DNA of 64,000 nucleotides from Apoderus coryli (GCA_911728435.2 OU452202.1:5807135-5871134); one strand, 5' to 3'; positions 52,801-56,771 are shown, numbered from the stretch's first letter. A program made the numbers and translations. Notes: generated by a model from the letters alone, not told the origin.

Positions 52801-55582
52801 TATATGGATCTCCTGGGAGTACTAAAGGACAGCGTTTGGGTTGGGTGGAGTGAAGAATGGAGGTCGGCTTGACGAACTAAGGGTGTGAACTATGTTGCTA
52901 TGGTGGAGAAACCATATAGAAGGGTATGGTTTAGAAGCTATAATAATAACAGAAAAGATTTAGTTACACTGTGCCGTATGAGGAGTAATCATTGTTTATC
53001 GGGAAAACATTTGAATAAGATTCATGTGAGGGACAGTGCGCTTTGTGAATGTGGTGAAGAAGAAACTTTACAACATATTTTTTTCGAATGTCCACAGTAT
53101 ATTGCTCAAAGTAAAGAGTTGTATCAAGAACTTTCGGTTAGTGCTTTGGTGGCGCCACTTTGGTTGGGTTCTGTAGTGCATGAATTGCTTTCGCCTAGAG
53201 TAGTTGAATTCGTAGGTCGCTTTTTGATAGCATGTAATTTGTGACTTTAGAGTGGGTTTGTGCTTCTGGTGTGGGTATATGAATAAGTGAAGGTTAAATT
53301 GGATCTTCTTATCTTTCAAGGTTTTGTGGTGGTTTGGGACTCACCCCTTGTGTTATCCGAACGAGTATAAAGGTGTTCAATCACCCCTGGCCAAATAGCC
53401 CTGGTAGCTGCGGCCAATAAAGAAGAGCAAATACATACATACATTTTTGAGGTTATACGTACTCAGAACGTTTTGACATACGAGCGCTATTTGTGTTGTT
53501 TACAGAAACTTAAAAGATTCATCTCGGCTCAAAAATGGAATTAAATCGTGAACATTTTCGTGCAACTATTTTTTACAACTTTCGACGTGGATTAACTCAG
53601 CAACAATTTTTGGCGATGAAGCTCCATCAAGGACCAGTGTTTAACGATGGTATTGTGAATTCAATCGTGGTCGTAGTTCACTCCAAGACGAATTTCGTGA
53701 AGGTCGTCCAAAATCACTTGTTCCGAAAACCATTGATGCTGTGCGCGAACTGATATTGCAAGATCGTCATGTGACCTATCAAAAGATTGAGACAACCTTA
53801 GGCATTAGTGGGACCAGCATACATTCAATATTGCATAAACATTTGACTGTCAAAAAAATTTGTTCGCGTTGGATCCCACACAGTTTGTCAATTGCTCAAA
53901 AAAATGATCGTGTCGATTGGTCGAAAGAAATGCTCAAAAAATACGATCGCGGTGCTTCGAAACACGCCTATGACATCGTGACAGGTGATGAATCTTGGAT
54001 TTACGCGTATAAGCTCGAAAGTAAACAGCAGTCGACTTTATGGGTGTTTCAAGATGAGCCAAATCCAACAAAAGTTGTTCGCGCACGAAGTACTTCCAAG
54101 CAAATGGTCGCCTGTTTTTTCGGAACAACTGGACATGTCGCAACCGTACCACTAGAACAACGCAGAACAGTCATTCTGAGTGGTACACAACCATTTGTTT
54201 GCCAGTTGCCTTCCAAGAAATCAGGAAAACCAACCACCGAAGACGGATCACTCTTCACCACGACAATGCGAGCTCTCACACATCGGCTCAAACAACTGCA
54301 TTTTTGAGCACCCAAAACATCGATTCGATAACTCATCCGCCGTATAGTCCTGACTTGGTACCGAATGACTTCTTTTTATACTCGTACGTAAAAAACAAAC
54401 TGAGAGGTCAACGTTTTTCGACACCTGAAGAAGCGGTTGCTGCATTCAGAATGCATGTTTTTGAGATACCTCAATCAGAGTGGCAAAAGTGCTTCGACAA
54501 TTGGTTCAAACGCATGCAAAAGTGTATAGATATTCATGGGGAATATTTTGAAAAACAAAGTGATTTTCGATGATTAATTTGTGTTTTTGTTCTCTAATCC
54601 CGAAATATAAAAGGGAACCGTCGTATATTGATTATTCATAAATTTAAAATAGAACCTCCAAGTGTTCGGTCGTCGATCGTCAATGGAAAAGTTGGTAAAT
54701 TACAAAACAAATTTAAAAGAATTTTGTGGCATAGCAGACAAAATTACTGGATTTACAGTAATTGTGTCCGCTATGCCACAAAATTGTTTCTATTTTACAT
54801 TTACGGACACAAATTTCTTTTGTAATTTATAACTTTTGATTTGAAGACAACTGAACGCTGCTGATCTCCAATATATGGGTGATGCTGACAGAAGAATGAA
54901 ATTGTTTCCTGCTGGCGTTTTATGTTTGAATTATTTTATATTATTTCTATATTTACTGCTGGCATCACCTATACATTGGATTTGTCGATCTGTGCTCGGT
55001 GAGATGTGTACTGTTTTGGAGATTGTATGGTTTTACAACTCTCTGCTGGTATACATCTCACTATGTTTAAAAGCGGATGAATATTTGTATATGGGCAATA
55101 TTATGCTACTTTGACGAAGAGCTCATTCGCAGTGGCAAAAGTGGTTCGAAAATGCCCATGCACATATTTTATCTCGCATTTTCCTAACTGATTTGAATAT
55201 ATTATTGCATTCAATAAACTACTAAAAAATCTATAGAAATTTTAGTATAAATCTAATCAGAATTAATTATTTGTACTCAAAATTCAAGACACGGTAGGTA
55301 TTTAAACTAATAAATTGATTACTACTAAATAATTACTTGATCACGTTCTTTTACCTCCCATAGATGCAATGAATTGTCATCACACAAACTAACGACTCTG
55401 CCTTGGTTTAGCAAGAATATAACCTTTGTGACAGCTATTGGGTTCTGATGTTGCCCGTAGAATTCGACACCAGGTCGACCAAATACTTTGAGCGCCCCTG
55501 TGGCTGTTCCAATACATAGTAGTCTCAGTGATGGATCCCATGCCAATGCCGTAGGTTTGTGCGGAAAACCGTGTTGAAGTGT
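20247..55582 (-). CDS. l(2)gl: lethal(2) giant larvae homologue (LLGL), all coding exons but the first
   Basis: Cortical tumour-suppressor scaffold that acts with Scribble and Dlg to define the basolateral domain. aPKC regulates it by phosphorylation, and it binds non-muscle myosin II. Fifteen exons join in one frame: 55582-55355, 47527-47334, 43916-43699, 41115-40886, 32174-31940, 29130-28879, 28685-28398, 26379-26191, 26034-25907, 25845-25677, 25554-25399, 24582-24397, 23739-23565, 22806-22548 and 20513-20247. All 14 junctions keep phase. Together they give about 1,057 residues, close to family length (roughly 1,000-1,160). Order of landmarks: HGFPHKP, GTEGGNIY, VPQDYKLNPGA, GYNRGL, DFTSK, LLTGHEDGTVRFWD, WPPFRK, DPYSDDPRLGV, GGTAGQV, the basic aPKC-site hinge, LAKEIQLKHRAPV, IASEEQFK, and C-terminal SSSVGDITIDSVKDHL. 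The first coding exon (about 30 residues) was not found in the window. Confidence 0.95.
20898..21333 (+). pseudogene. THAP-domain exons of a P-type transposase
   Basis: Exon 20898-20974 encodes MVSCAVRSCSSRSEIDQK, then ISGITFH. Donor AG|GTATGT and acceptor TTTTTAG|A (21228) join it to RFPKDPARRHIWTEYV and SRISWIPTRN. This is the C2CH THAP DNA-binding fold: paired cysteines at residues 4 and 9, the HRFPKDPxRR motif and the conserved W. The second C-H pair is lost, and a TGA at 21331 ends the frame. The splice sites are intact although the element is dead. Confidence 0.75.
21300..21830 (+). pseudogene. P/THAP9-type transposase C-terminal remnant
   Basis: Read in three nearby frames: DHDYLPGPFSEF, IVYIAGFVVFSLKKQI and CRECRDALI; then DLQIPSKDVLDVCFQSEK; then NHIHLLIKSIATKYV. 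The 'YIAGFVV.KL....C..C...L' block and the 'H...LIK.I...Y' block are typical of the end of THAP9 and P transposases. Frameshifts and the missing RNase H-like core make it non-functional. Confidence 0.7.
22548..22806 (-). CDS. l(2)gl: lgl coding exon 15
   Basis: 259 nt: GISSLVFTKSAEALYLHSF, SEFQRISLSTTKVTWARCY, then a polar acidic tail to NKENSTPEK. This ends the propeller region and starts the disordered C-terminal tail. Donor AAG|GTATAT, phase 0. Confidence 0.95.
23060..23470. other. Intronic island of higher GC, unidentified
   Basis: This stretch in an lgl intron is clearly less AT-rich than its surroundings and has no AATAAA or TTTT runs. Conceptual translation gives no family I recognise, and neither strand has a long open frame. 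It may be a fragment of a gene or transposon. Confidence 0.3.
23565..23739 (-). CDS. l(2)gl: lgl coding exon 14
   Basis: 175 nt: G-ARIRRMAFATFSCTSDDG, EVDLLCLTNMGDFLVLSIP, KRQLNAAGIKREDI. Two bases (AA) remain before donor GTAAGT. With the next exon's T they give N (EDI-N-GISSL). Confidence 0.95.
24397..24582 (-). CDS. l(2)gl: lgl coding exon 13
   Basis: 186 nt: A-IAVLDGSNKPLPEPLEV, HRVIIASEEQFKIFTLPSL, CKYKLTAHE. IASEEQFK(V/I)F is a hallmark of the family. Acceptor ATTTTCAG, donor AAG|GTAAAA. Confidence 0.95.
25399..25554 (-). CDS. l(2)gl: lgl coding exon 12
   Basis: 156 nt: HNTNPTLWAGTNNGTVYAF, TIMVPSVSKRD, LAKEIQLKHRAPVI. The PTLWAGTN and EIQLKHRAPV motifs are highly conserved. Acceptor GCTTATAG, donor TAG|GTAAGT. 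Confidence 0.95.
25677..25845 (-). CDS. l(2)gl: lgl coding exon 11, ends at a GC donor
   Basis: 169 nt: TTVNSPPTRKLPGSPEG, PVERQIEARAVDDSMGSFV and RCLYFARTFLIN. The donor reads AATG|GCAAGT, so this is a GC-AG intron. The split codon G|TA gives V (IN-V-HNTNPTLW), which matches the family and supports the unusual donor. The intron is 120 bp. Confidence 0.93.
25907..26034 (-). CDS. l(2)gl: lgl coding exon 10, aPKC phosphorylation hinge
   Basis: 128 nt. It encodes D-LTGSGDAPISRRKSF, then KKSLRESFRRLRKGRS and QRGQTNKEKQQ. The three serines in RRKSF, KKSLR and RESFR are the conserved aPKC sites that, once phosphorylated, release Lgl from the apical cortex. The basic stretch also binds membrane phosphoinositides in known family members. 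Donor CAG|GTAGGA, phase 0. Confidence 0.95.
26191..26379 (-). CDS. l(2)gl: lgl coding exon 9
   Basis: 189 nt: G-NIHQTRGFQATSLLQL, PPAAVTCCVLQADWGLV, AAGTAHGLALLDY and KCTLNPN. The GTAHGL motif and the CTLNPND end are diagnostic for LLGL. Acceptor GTTTTAG, donor ACG|GTAAGA. The final aspartate codon is split with the next exon. Confidence 0.95.
26961..28122 (+). mobile_element. mariner-like relic (long-spacing transposase type)
   Basis: TA at 26959-26960 and 28123-28124 flank inverted ends: GGGTGTTTTTTTAGAGGCGG on the left, and on the right 'ccgcctataaaaa' running into 'aaacactt'. The transposase is broken but readable: MNRLMPEQRL (27070), EHIRSRRRFNLC-like near 27400, FSEHTFG*MVMSTNRI (the DEAHFWLNG block, damaged), HPEKVPAWCALWSGGIISP near 27620 and TPLDYFVWGYVKSHVY near 27820. 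It sits in an lgl intron, on the opposite strand. Confidence 0.8.
28398..28685 (-). CDS. l(2)gl: lgl coding exon 8
   Basis: 288 nt. EDVQPDPEDLEEEWPPFRK, VFDPYSDDPRLGVKNV, VVGGTAGQVVI and DRDGFVWKGHSQLAPKI. Acceptor TTGTTTAG, donor TCG|GTAACT. It carries part of the second propeller. Phase 1 at the 3' end fits the next exon. Confidence 0.95.
28879..29130 (-). CDS. l(2)gl: lgl coding exon 7
   Basis: 252 nt. VPEELWEHLKDAG, WPIDGG, ELLLTGHEDGTVRFWDA, VTLTPIYKF and TGDGIE. The LLTGHEDGTVRFWDA block is among the most conserved in the LLGL/tomosyn superfamily. Acceptor TTTATAG, donor AAG|GTTAGT. Confidence 0.95.
29131..29843. other. lgl intron, no recognised feature
   Basis: Intron sequence before the large inverted repeat. 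Nothing further supported. Confidence 0.25.
29844..31664. repeat. Large foldback element, arms about 820 bp
   Basis: The left arm, 29844 to about 30662, and the right arm, about 30806-31664, are inverted copies along their length. The outer ends are TACAGGGTGAGTCAC and GTGACTCACCCTGTA, with TA on both sides (29842, 31665). The arms share 'caataaccaaacaataaaac' near 30584 and its complement near 30868, next to the short loop. The right arm holds about 50 bp missing from the left (near 31545-31590). It lies in the lgl intron between exons 6 and 7, so the primary transcript could form a very long hairpin. No ORF. Confidence 0.9.
31940..32174 (-). CDS. l(2)gl: lgl coding exon 6
   Basis: 235 nt. 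VIDFILVDSNSDEDELEL opens it, then EVLVVLAEEEIVAIDL, PYLVAIHSSAVTC and YVS at donor CAG|GTAATT. The acidic run of about 15 residues after VIDF is longer than in the LLGL proteins I know, where VIDFF is followed by a short loop. Confidence 0.95.
32540..32700 (-). mobile_element. tRNA-derived SINE, copy 1
   Basis: On the minus strand the head reads like a tRNA: 'ggtgtcgttggtagggc' (D-arm/A-box region), 'cgctttgcatgcgg' (anticodon stem-loop with TGC) and 'tgggttcgaatccca' (perfect T-arm, B box). The acceptor stem does not pair. A tail 'tttatttgtaataatgaaa' and then ATT repeats follows, and the copy at 56359-56540 has the same tail. That shared tail makes it a SINE and not a tRNA gene. Confidence 0.7.
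32866..33575 (+). mobile_element. Jockey-clade LINE 3' fragment
   Basis: C-terminal reverse-transcriptase sequence: TSYLGMHLDKRMIWKEHV, GRNSKLSLDNKLLLYK, TIWAYGIELWGCTSKSNI, then a stop and frameshifted QSKILRMVTNAPG and LKKSLQRHLRAP. These are typical of the end of Jockey ORF2. It is 5'-truncated and ends in an A-rich tail near 33570. Confidence 0.8.
33607..34048. repeat. Foldback element split by a later insertion
   Basis: Arms of about 150-180 bp. 'aatacagcttcagatatct' (33659) pairs with 'agatatctgaagctgtatt' (33982), and 'catttgtctgcaga' (33778) with 'tctgcagacaaatg' (33893). The left border is 'gtcttaaattttgagata' (33597). Its exact complement, 'tatctcaaaatttaagac', is found only at 35113-35130, beyond the tandem-unit element. 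The right terminus was therefore cut by that insertion. Confidence 0.8.
34049..35108. mobile_element. Inverted-terminus element with two identical 525-bp units, copy B
   Basis: The left terminus GAAAATAATTTCGTGGCAAA and the next about 55 bp ('gttggctttacctacacaag') recur inverted at the end of each unit (34480-34550 and 35005-35075). Two units, 525 bp apart, are identical as far as I compared by eye. 'ttatctcaaaat' at 34037-34048 and again after 35108 looks like a 12-13-bp target duplication. Each unit has the same 72-codon hydrophobic ORF (34183, 34708), of doubtful meaning. The superfamily is unknown. Confidence 0.8.
35131..36678. other. lgl intron, no recognised feature
   Basis: AT-rich intron. 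A 76-codon plus-strand ORF (35939-36169) has no recognisable motif and is probably chance. Confidence 0.25.
36679..36732 (-). CDS. Candidate 54-nt cassette exon of lgl
   Basis: Acceptor CTCGTTCAG and donor AAG|GTATAT flank 18 open codons (IANEKNDNESEDEQFGNK). Length is a multiple of three, and both ends are phase 0, which fits exactly between DFTSK| and |VIDF. The acidic, asparagine-rich composition resembles the start of the next exon (SNSDEDELELENNEN). It would insert an acidic loop after DFTSK. Chance is not excluded, and no family member known to me has this insert. Confidence 0.4.
37362..37790. repeat. Palindromic insertion in the hAT element, arms about 200 bp
   Basis: 'ttgtgtcttgggttgatcag' near 37371 pairs with its exact complement near 37761, and the arms match nearly base for base to the loop at about 37560-37590. 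Differences are few ('cctcggggc' against 'cctgggggc'). A (TA)n run follows the right arm (37787-37817) and shorter TA runs precede the left. This is typical of a foldback MITE inserted at a TA-rich site. Confidence 0.85.
38485..39048 (+). pseudogene. hAT transposase, C-terminal part
   Basis: 187 open codons. LDPRFKRIHF at 22-31 is the conserved block in the RNase H-like/helical insertion region of ZBED-type hAT transposases. The C-terminal dimerisation domain follows: LMYYTIVATSVPSERIFSKA at about 136-155, then RNRLKGERLSILLFLNS. There is no start context or upstream coding sequence, so it is a remnant, but the frame is still fully open. Confidence 0.85.
39285..40014. other. lgl intron, no recognised feature
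   Basis: Intron sequence between two hAT elements. No supported exon. Confidence 0.25.
40023..40643. mobile_element. hAT-type MITE rich in ACCGAAAC motifs
   Basis: The ends are CAGGGATTGATACCG and CGGTGTCAATCCCTG. A perfect 8-bp target duplication, CTTTTTAC, sits at 40015-40022 and 40644-40651. The interior repeats 'taccgaaac' or its complement many times (40033, 40205, 40260, 40321 and others). No transposase. The two orientations of the motif change over near 40370, so the transcript could fold on itself. Confidence 0.9.
40886..41115 (-). CDS. l(2)gl: lgl coding exon 5
   Basis: 230 nt. It starts G-SYMEWDINH and carries TTYGPYSCRAIPKI, VVFAGGLPRANY and CVSV, and ends FDFTSK at donor AAG|GTAGGT in phase 0. 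The 8.7-kb intron after it holds the two hAT elements, the 525-bp tandem-unit element, a Jockey fragment and a candidate 54-nt cassette. Confidence 0.95.
41270..42660 (-). mobile_element. LINE relic (CR1/Jockey group), minus strand
   Basis: Decayed reverse transcriptase read on the minus strand. SGIFPRGPFLCFIDNISNDI corresponds to the SGVPQGSNLGPLLFxLFINDI block (42090), LVYADDFKIF keeps the active-site YADD (about 42030), and LQVDLDRVWWCVPNNLHLNI follows. Nearer 41500, FRSRLLFGTLLPAYIQQIL is the C-terminal region. Upstream at 42260-42420 the AFDRLDHG-like region is broken. A separate insertion with a hammerhead ribozyme (about 41640-41770) splits it. Confidence 0.7.
41675..41739 (+). ncRNA. 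Hammerhead ribozyme, minimal type I
   Basis: Every core element is present in order. Stem I inner: TCACCA (41687-41692) with TGGTGA (41725-41730). Core: CTGATGA (41693-41699). Stem II: GTCG/CGAC around loop TGGAT (41700-41712). Core: GAAA (41713-41716). Stem III: the self-complementary ACGGCCGT (41716-41723). Cleavage triplet: GTC (41722-41724). An outer stem I, ACTA/TAGT (41675-41678, 41736-41739), encloses an internal loop where tertiary contacts normally form. The 2-3-bp palindromic stem III matches the form known from Penelope-like retroelements and small satellite-like retroelements, which usually cleave as dimers. No reverse transcriptase of that type is next to it. Confidence 0.88.
42661..43450 (-). 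pseudogene. Possible retrotransposon RNase H/ORF2 fragment
   Basis: The minus strand near 43410-43200 reads SGSCMEGG, then QKTEFQGQEFSEATLQSF and LHLCAQVLEQ. This loosely follows the DGSK...(A/S)TVFQAE...CAQ pattern of retrotransposon RNase H. The match is short and shifted, so the call is tentative. Nothing else is supported here. Confidence 0.3.
43699..43916 (-). CDS. l(2)gl: lgl coding exon 4
   Basis: 218 nt. It starts VPQDYKLNPGAVESI and carries ILIGYNRGLIVLWN, NQQLESLCW and VSSHND. Acceptor TTTTCAG, donor GACG|GTAAGT. The split glycine codon is completed by GA of the next exon. In the family this forms blades 4-5 of the first beta-propeller. Confidence 0.95.
44264..44683 (+). mobile_element. 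RTE-like LINE 3' fragment
   Basis: In shifting frames it reads LGLRMRLVRCYVFPVLLYG, RLEAFEMWVYRRLLKL, KTIKRRKLEYFGHIKRHPEK, EGKKNILA and WLKNLRQ. This order (RxxCYVFPVLLYG, FEMWxYRRxLKI, RKxxYxGHIxR, SWLRNxRQW) is the standard C-terminus of the insect RTE-type endonuclease/RT. It ends in an A/G-rich tail near 44680. Confidence 0.75.
44813..46134 (+). mobile_element. Intact mariner element, copy 1
   Basis: 1322 bp bounded by TA (44811-44812 and 46135-46136). The inverted ends are CGAGGTCTGTTCAAAAAGTT and AGTACTTTTTGAACAGACCTCG-type, about 30 bp with few mismatches. One uninterrupted transposase ORF lies between. It is inserted in a LINE reading frame, in an lgl intron, on the strand opposite to lgl. 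Confidence 0.95.
45007..46080 (+). CDS. mariner transposase, 357 aa, DD34D intact
   Basis: Cut-and-paste transposase that binds its own terminal repeats and cuts them out with a three-aspartate metal centre. The N-terminal half has two helix-turn-helix DNA-binding units joined near GRPST (64-68). FVPKLL at 120-125 is the WVPHxL dimer-contact motif. Catalytic residues are D158 (ITGDETW), D253 (HHDNAPAH) and D288 (SPDIAPCDFF), with 34 residues between the last two. YSPDIAP is at 280-286. The ATG opens the longest frame, and the length (about 345-355 is usual) is full. No stop, frameshift or active-site change. It is therefore a good candidate for an active element. Confidence 0.95.
   Translation: MEELKSQRICIKFCVKNEIKCNQVCEMLQRAYGESAMKKTSVYEWYKRFQDGREDAEDDERSGRPSTSIIDENVGKVEKMIMDDRRITIREVADEVGISVGSCHHIFSKVLGMKRVAAKFVPKLLNFDQKNKRITIAQELLNDVNDDPNLLERVITGDETWVYGYDVETKAQSSTWKHSTSPRVKKARQVRSNVKVLLTVFFDYNGIVHKEFLPKGQTVNKEYYLEVMRRLREAIRKKRPDLWKNISWVLHHDNAPAHSSLLIRDFLAKNKTLIMPQPPYSPDIAPCDFFLFPKLKRPMKGQRFSSIEEIKAESLRVLQSITKSDYQGCFEDWKKRWHKCIISRGDYFEGDHIDVDE
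46530..46862 (+). mobile_element. RTE-type LINE fragment (endonuclease-RT linker)
   Basis: Frames read ADDGWTDHRLVRSSMTLRL, KLRRKHNIEWNG, then ALCEENIRIGSKK and in another frame KHQDWFEENDDD. 'ADxWTDHRLV' and 'xHQDWFDEND' are well-known motifs from the endonuclease end and linker of the insect RTE-type ORF (often annotated as craniofacial development protein 2-like). It is embedded in the CR1/Jockey fragment just before that fragment's 3' tail. Confidence 0.7.
46926..47333. other. lgl intron next to exon 3
   Basis: AT-rich, no recognised repeat or exon. Confidence 0.25.
47334..47527 (-). CDS. l(2)gl: lgl coding exon 3
   Basis: 194 nt, acceptor TTAATAG, donor CAAAA|GTAGGT. It encodes 64 residues, including LKKIST, LLLGTEGGNIYLMDL and IIYQDVVMQ. 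The two leftover bases AA join the T that opens the next exon to make N (MQ-N-VPQDYK). The 7.8-kb intron before it holds an intact mariner, an older mariner and a satellite-type element. Confidence 0.95.
47850..48260 (+). pseudogene. Possible PIF/Harbinger transposase fragment
   Basis: A frame near 48065-48150 reads LWQEQGNQLKKRKRQYWVH, then EILRAFLKVNFNTFRRL. This resembles the 'RRYWVHxIxxxRxxxGEFxxLxxxL' block at the start of the Harbinger nuclease. Several stops follow and no borders were found. The base composition differs from the intron around it. Confidence 0.4.
48339..49342 (+). mobile_element. Long-TIR element with DUF4817-like transposase remnant
   Basis: Arms of about 150-200 bp: 'agggtgattgctggtcgatg' (48341) pairs with 'catcgaccagcaatcaccct' (49320). 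'acttccggttataccgga' (48489) pairs with 'tccggtataaccggaagt' (49195). Between them, frames at 48930-49180 read LMNLFIIHGQCVKILTRPCR, KFNEMYPDL and RKFARLKNNFINYGS. This helix-turn-helix region is like the DUF4817 domain at the front of some insect Tc1/mariner-like transposases. The catalytic part is absent. Confidence 0.65.
49343..50040. other. lgl intron, no recognised feature
   Basis: Very AT-rich with T and A runs. No ORF or repeat border found. Confidence 0.25.
50115..51437 (+). mobile_element. Intact mariner element, copy 2
   Basis: 1323 bp with TA at 50113-50114 and 51438-51439 and the same inverted ends as the copy at 44813-46134. About 4 kb separates the two. The two copies differ by scattered substitutions and a 9-bp deletion in the ORF of this copy, partly offset by extra bases in its 5' leader. 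It sits in the lgl intron between exons 2 and 3. Confidence 0.95.
50318..51382 (+). CDS. mariner transposase, 354 aa, DD34D intact
   Basis: Same protein as the one at 45007-46080 but three residues shorter (ENVEKM against ENVGKVEKM). Other changes: HHILSKV for HHIFSKV, QSNV for RSNV, NNSW for NISW, QHDNA for HHDNA, IRGF for IRDF and CLEDW for CFEDW. D155, D250 and D285 are all kept with 34-residue spacing. The 9-bp deletion lies in the linker after the first DNA-binding unit, so folding may still be normal. Both ORFs are open, which implies recent transposition. Confidence 0.95.
   Translation: MEELKSQRICIKFCVKNEIKCNQVCEMLQRAYGESAMKKTSVYEWYKRFQDGREDAEDDERSGRPSTSIIDENVEKMIMDDRRITIREVADEVGISVGSCHHILSKVLGMKRVAAKFVPKLLNFDQKNKRITIAQELLNDVNDDPNLLERVITGDETWVYGYDVETKAQSSTWKHSTSPRVKKARQVQSNVKVLLTVFFDYNGIVHKEFLPKGQTVNKEYYLEVMRRLREAIRKKRPDLWKNNSWVLQHDNAPAHSSLLIRGFLAKNKTLIMPQPPYSPDIAPCDFFLFPKLKRPMKGQRFSSIEEIKAESLRVLQSITKSDYQGCLEDWKKRWHKCIISRGDYFEGDHIDVDE
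51500..51960 (+). pseudogene. Possible pogo/Tigger-type transposase C-terminal fragment
   Basis: A frame near 51800-51930 reads VEKMKHADAVNALSLVLRR, then TDENNIPIEDVVLPK. It follows an acidic SESDDDDV-like run, as in the tail of pogo/Tigger transposases (acidic linker, then 'eAl.al..l..y'). There are stops before it. The stretch 'gattttgatgaaaatacacg' at its start has a shorter relative at 50047. Tentative. Confidence 0.3.
52253..53440 (+). mobile_element. I-type LINE 3' fragment with RNase H, inserted in mariner relic
   Basis: Flanked by the 14-bp direct repeat ACATTTTTGAGGTT (52239-52252, 53441-53454). Order of coding blocks: a short RT end; RNase H (VEIFTDGSKKERNQVGIGIF, then IIAIKRAVEM, KYIIFSDSRAAL, WVPSHCGIKGNEIAD); then the C-terminal zinc-knuckle-like CECGEEETLQHIFFEC. 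One stop and two frameshifts break it. The 3' end is a short ATAC repeat. RT followed by RNase H is typical of the I clade and its relatives. Confidence 0.85.
53535..54573 (+). pseudogene. mariner transposase pseudogene (family 2)
   Basis: Three overlapping frames. 53535 starts MELNREHFRATIFYNFRRG but shifts after a deletion. 53741-54307 (188 codons) covers RELILQDRHVTYQKIE, WIPHSLSIAQK (WVPH-type motif) and IVTGDESWIYAY (first aspartate intact). 54199-54573 covers LHHDNASSHTS (second aspartate) and PPYSPDLVPNDFFLY (third aspartate) to the C-terminal FKRMQKCIDIHGEYF. All three catalytic aspartates survive, but two frame breaks disable it. Confidence 0.9.
54716..55115 (+). repeat. Inverted-terminus satellite-type element, copy C
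   Basis: It opens with a hairpin: 'ttgtggcatagcagacaaaa' (54724) is followed within about 40 bp by its complement ('tgtccgctatgccacaaaa', 54765). Then 'atttacggacacaaattt' and one diverged unit follow ('gggtgatgctgacagaagaa', 'acctatacattggattt'). It stops near 'tttgacgaagagctcat'. This shows the family's left terminus folded directly against its right terminus. Confidence 0.65.
55355..55582 (-). CDS. l(2)gl: lgl coding exon 2 (first found)
   Basis: 76 codons, phase 0 at both ends, between acceptor TTGCTTGCAG and donor GAG|GTAAAA. It encodes the first WD40-type blade: TLQHGFPHKPTALAWDP, then GTATGALKVFGRPGVEFYG and LHLWE. The next exon begins with V in phase 0 (VNKSSLVEVK). That places the donor at 55354 and makes the apparent extension KERDQ intronic. 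Confidence 0.95.
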
Positions 55583-55849
55583 CTGCAAGCAAAATCAAAA
55601 CAACCATCATTAATATTATTATTTAGAAGTAGTTCATTTTAAAGAGGAGTTTGTACTCTCACTCAGGATATATCTCACCCATATGATAATAATAAATCCC
55701 TTTAATACATTATACATCAAATCATCAAAAAGGCCAAGTTTAGCTAATAGCTAAACTTTAACACTTAACCTTCAATATGAATTTACAAATAAATATCTAA
55801 ATTATACAACAAAACATGAAATAATTAATTGATGCGATACACTAACAAA

Positions 55850-56330
55850 AAAAAAAGAAAAGAAACGTGCACCAGAGAACTAAATCACTCAATTTTAAAA
55901 CTCAAATGTCTTCCAATTGTGATATATTTTTTTCCTAAAACTAAAAGGTCTCAAACTAAAACAATTACAATATGAATTATACAAATGTACTATTTGATAT
56001 GTAAAGCTTCTTCTAAATAATGCAAGCGAATGCTGAGGCCGGGTCAACAGGTTTACATTTCGTACATTTCTGTTGTGAACCTTATGTCTGAAAATCAAAT
56101 TTTTACACTGGATATGAAGAGTCCAGAAACCTATATGTGAACATAACTTGCAGCTTTACGATATTGTATGGTTTGAGCAACCCAAGATCAGAGATTTTTG
56201 AGAAACACGATCAAACTTTCGTAAATGATTTATAAATCGACATGATGTGTTTAGAACTATTTGTAACTTATTTTAAGTGCCAAAAGAATATTTCACCAGT
56301 TAGGTAGTTGGAAATTATATGTATAAGGTC
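55850..56330 (-). mobile_element. LINE 3' fragment, minus strand
   Basis: The minus strand reads LIFRHKVHNRNVRNVNLL, RRSFTYQIVHLYNSY and FSFRKKIYHN. This resembles the 'hNyxTRxxxxl...rsFxYxxxxlyNsLP' ending of many non-LTR ORF2 proteins. Upstream (to 56330) the frame is lost. No clear tail was seen. Confidence 0.5.
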
Positions 56331-56358
56331 AAGGTTATTCCCATAATGGGTATGTTAC

Positions 56359-56540
56359 GGGTGTAGCTCAGTGGTTGAGTGCCCGCTTTGCATGCGGAAA
56401 GTCCTGTGTTCAAATCCCTGCTCTTCTTGCATTTTTTTTTATTTCTAATATTTGAATAAAGTAGTTAGTTTGTTAGGTTAGTTTATTTGTAATGATAAAA
56501 ATAATTATAGAATTATAATAATAATTATTATTATTATGTA
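56359..56540 (+). mobile_element. tRNA-derived SINE, copy 2
   Basis: The head GGGTGTAGCTCAGTGGTTGA has a good A box (TAGCTCAGTGG). 'cgctttgcatgcgg' is an alanine-type anticodon arm (TGC), and 'gttcaaatccc' is the B box. The T-stem and acceptor stem no longer pair. The tail 'agtttatttgtaatgataaa' and then ATA/ATT repeats matches the copy at 32540-32700 in inverted orientation. Confidence 0.7.
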
Positions 56541-56771
56541 TGGACGGACTTTGCGATACGAAAACTTCATGAACACGCAGGCGTCAACTAGTTGCTGGGC
56601 AGCTAGTGGGAAATATTTAAAAATGCACGGGTAAATTTCTTGGTATTGACAAAAGTAGCATCGGTTATGAAAAATCAACGCAGACAATACAATTAAACCA
56701 AATTGAAAGTATTCTTAAATTATTTCGATAATTGCGAAGGTTTCAAAGCTATTTATATAATGGTGATAGTG

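Larger units (their letters stand above)
52180..54623 (+). mobile_element. mariner relic, family 2, copy B, split by an I-type LINE
   Basis: TA at 52178 and 54624. The inverted ends are CGAGGGTTGCCTTTTATATT and AATATAAAAGGGAACCGTCG-type. The mariner sequence breaks at 52252 and resumes at 53441 because a LINE inserted with a 14-bp duplication. The transposase is better kept than in copy A. It has an in-frame 20-residue-range deletion early on and a frameshift near 54195. Confidence 0.9.

Noticed and set aside
54049..54336. 95-codon minus-strand ORF
   Set aside because: It is antisense to the mariner transposase pseudogene.
55325..55354. KERDQVI as part of lgl exon 2
   Set aside because: The next exon begins VNKSSLVEV in phase 0, so splicing at 55354 gives the family-like LHLWE-V join; the extension is intron.
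56359..56430. tRNA-Ala gene (TGC)
   Set aside because: A and B boxes and the anticodon arm are present, but the T-stem and acceptor stem do not pair, and the downstream tail is shared with the copy at 32540. It is better called a SINE.
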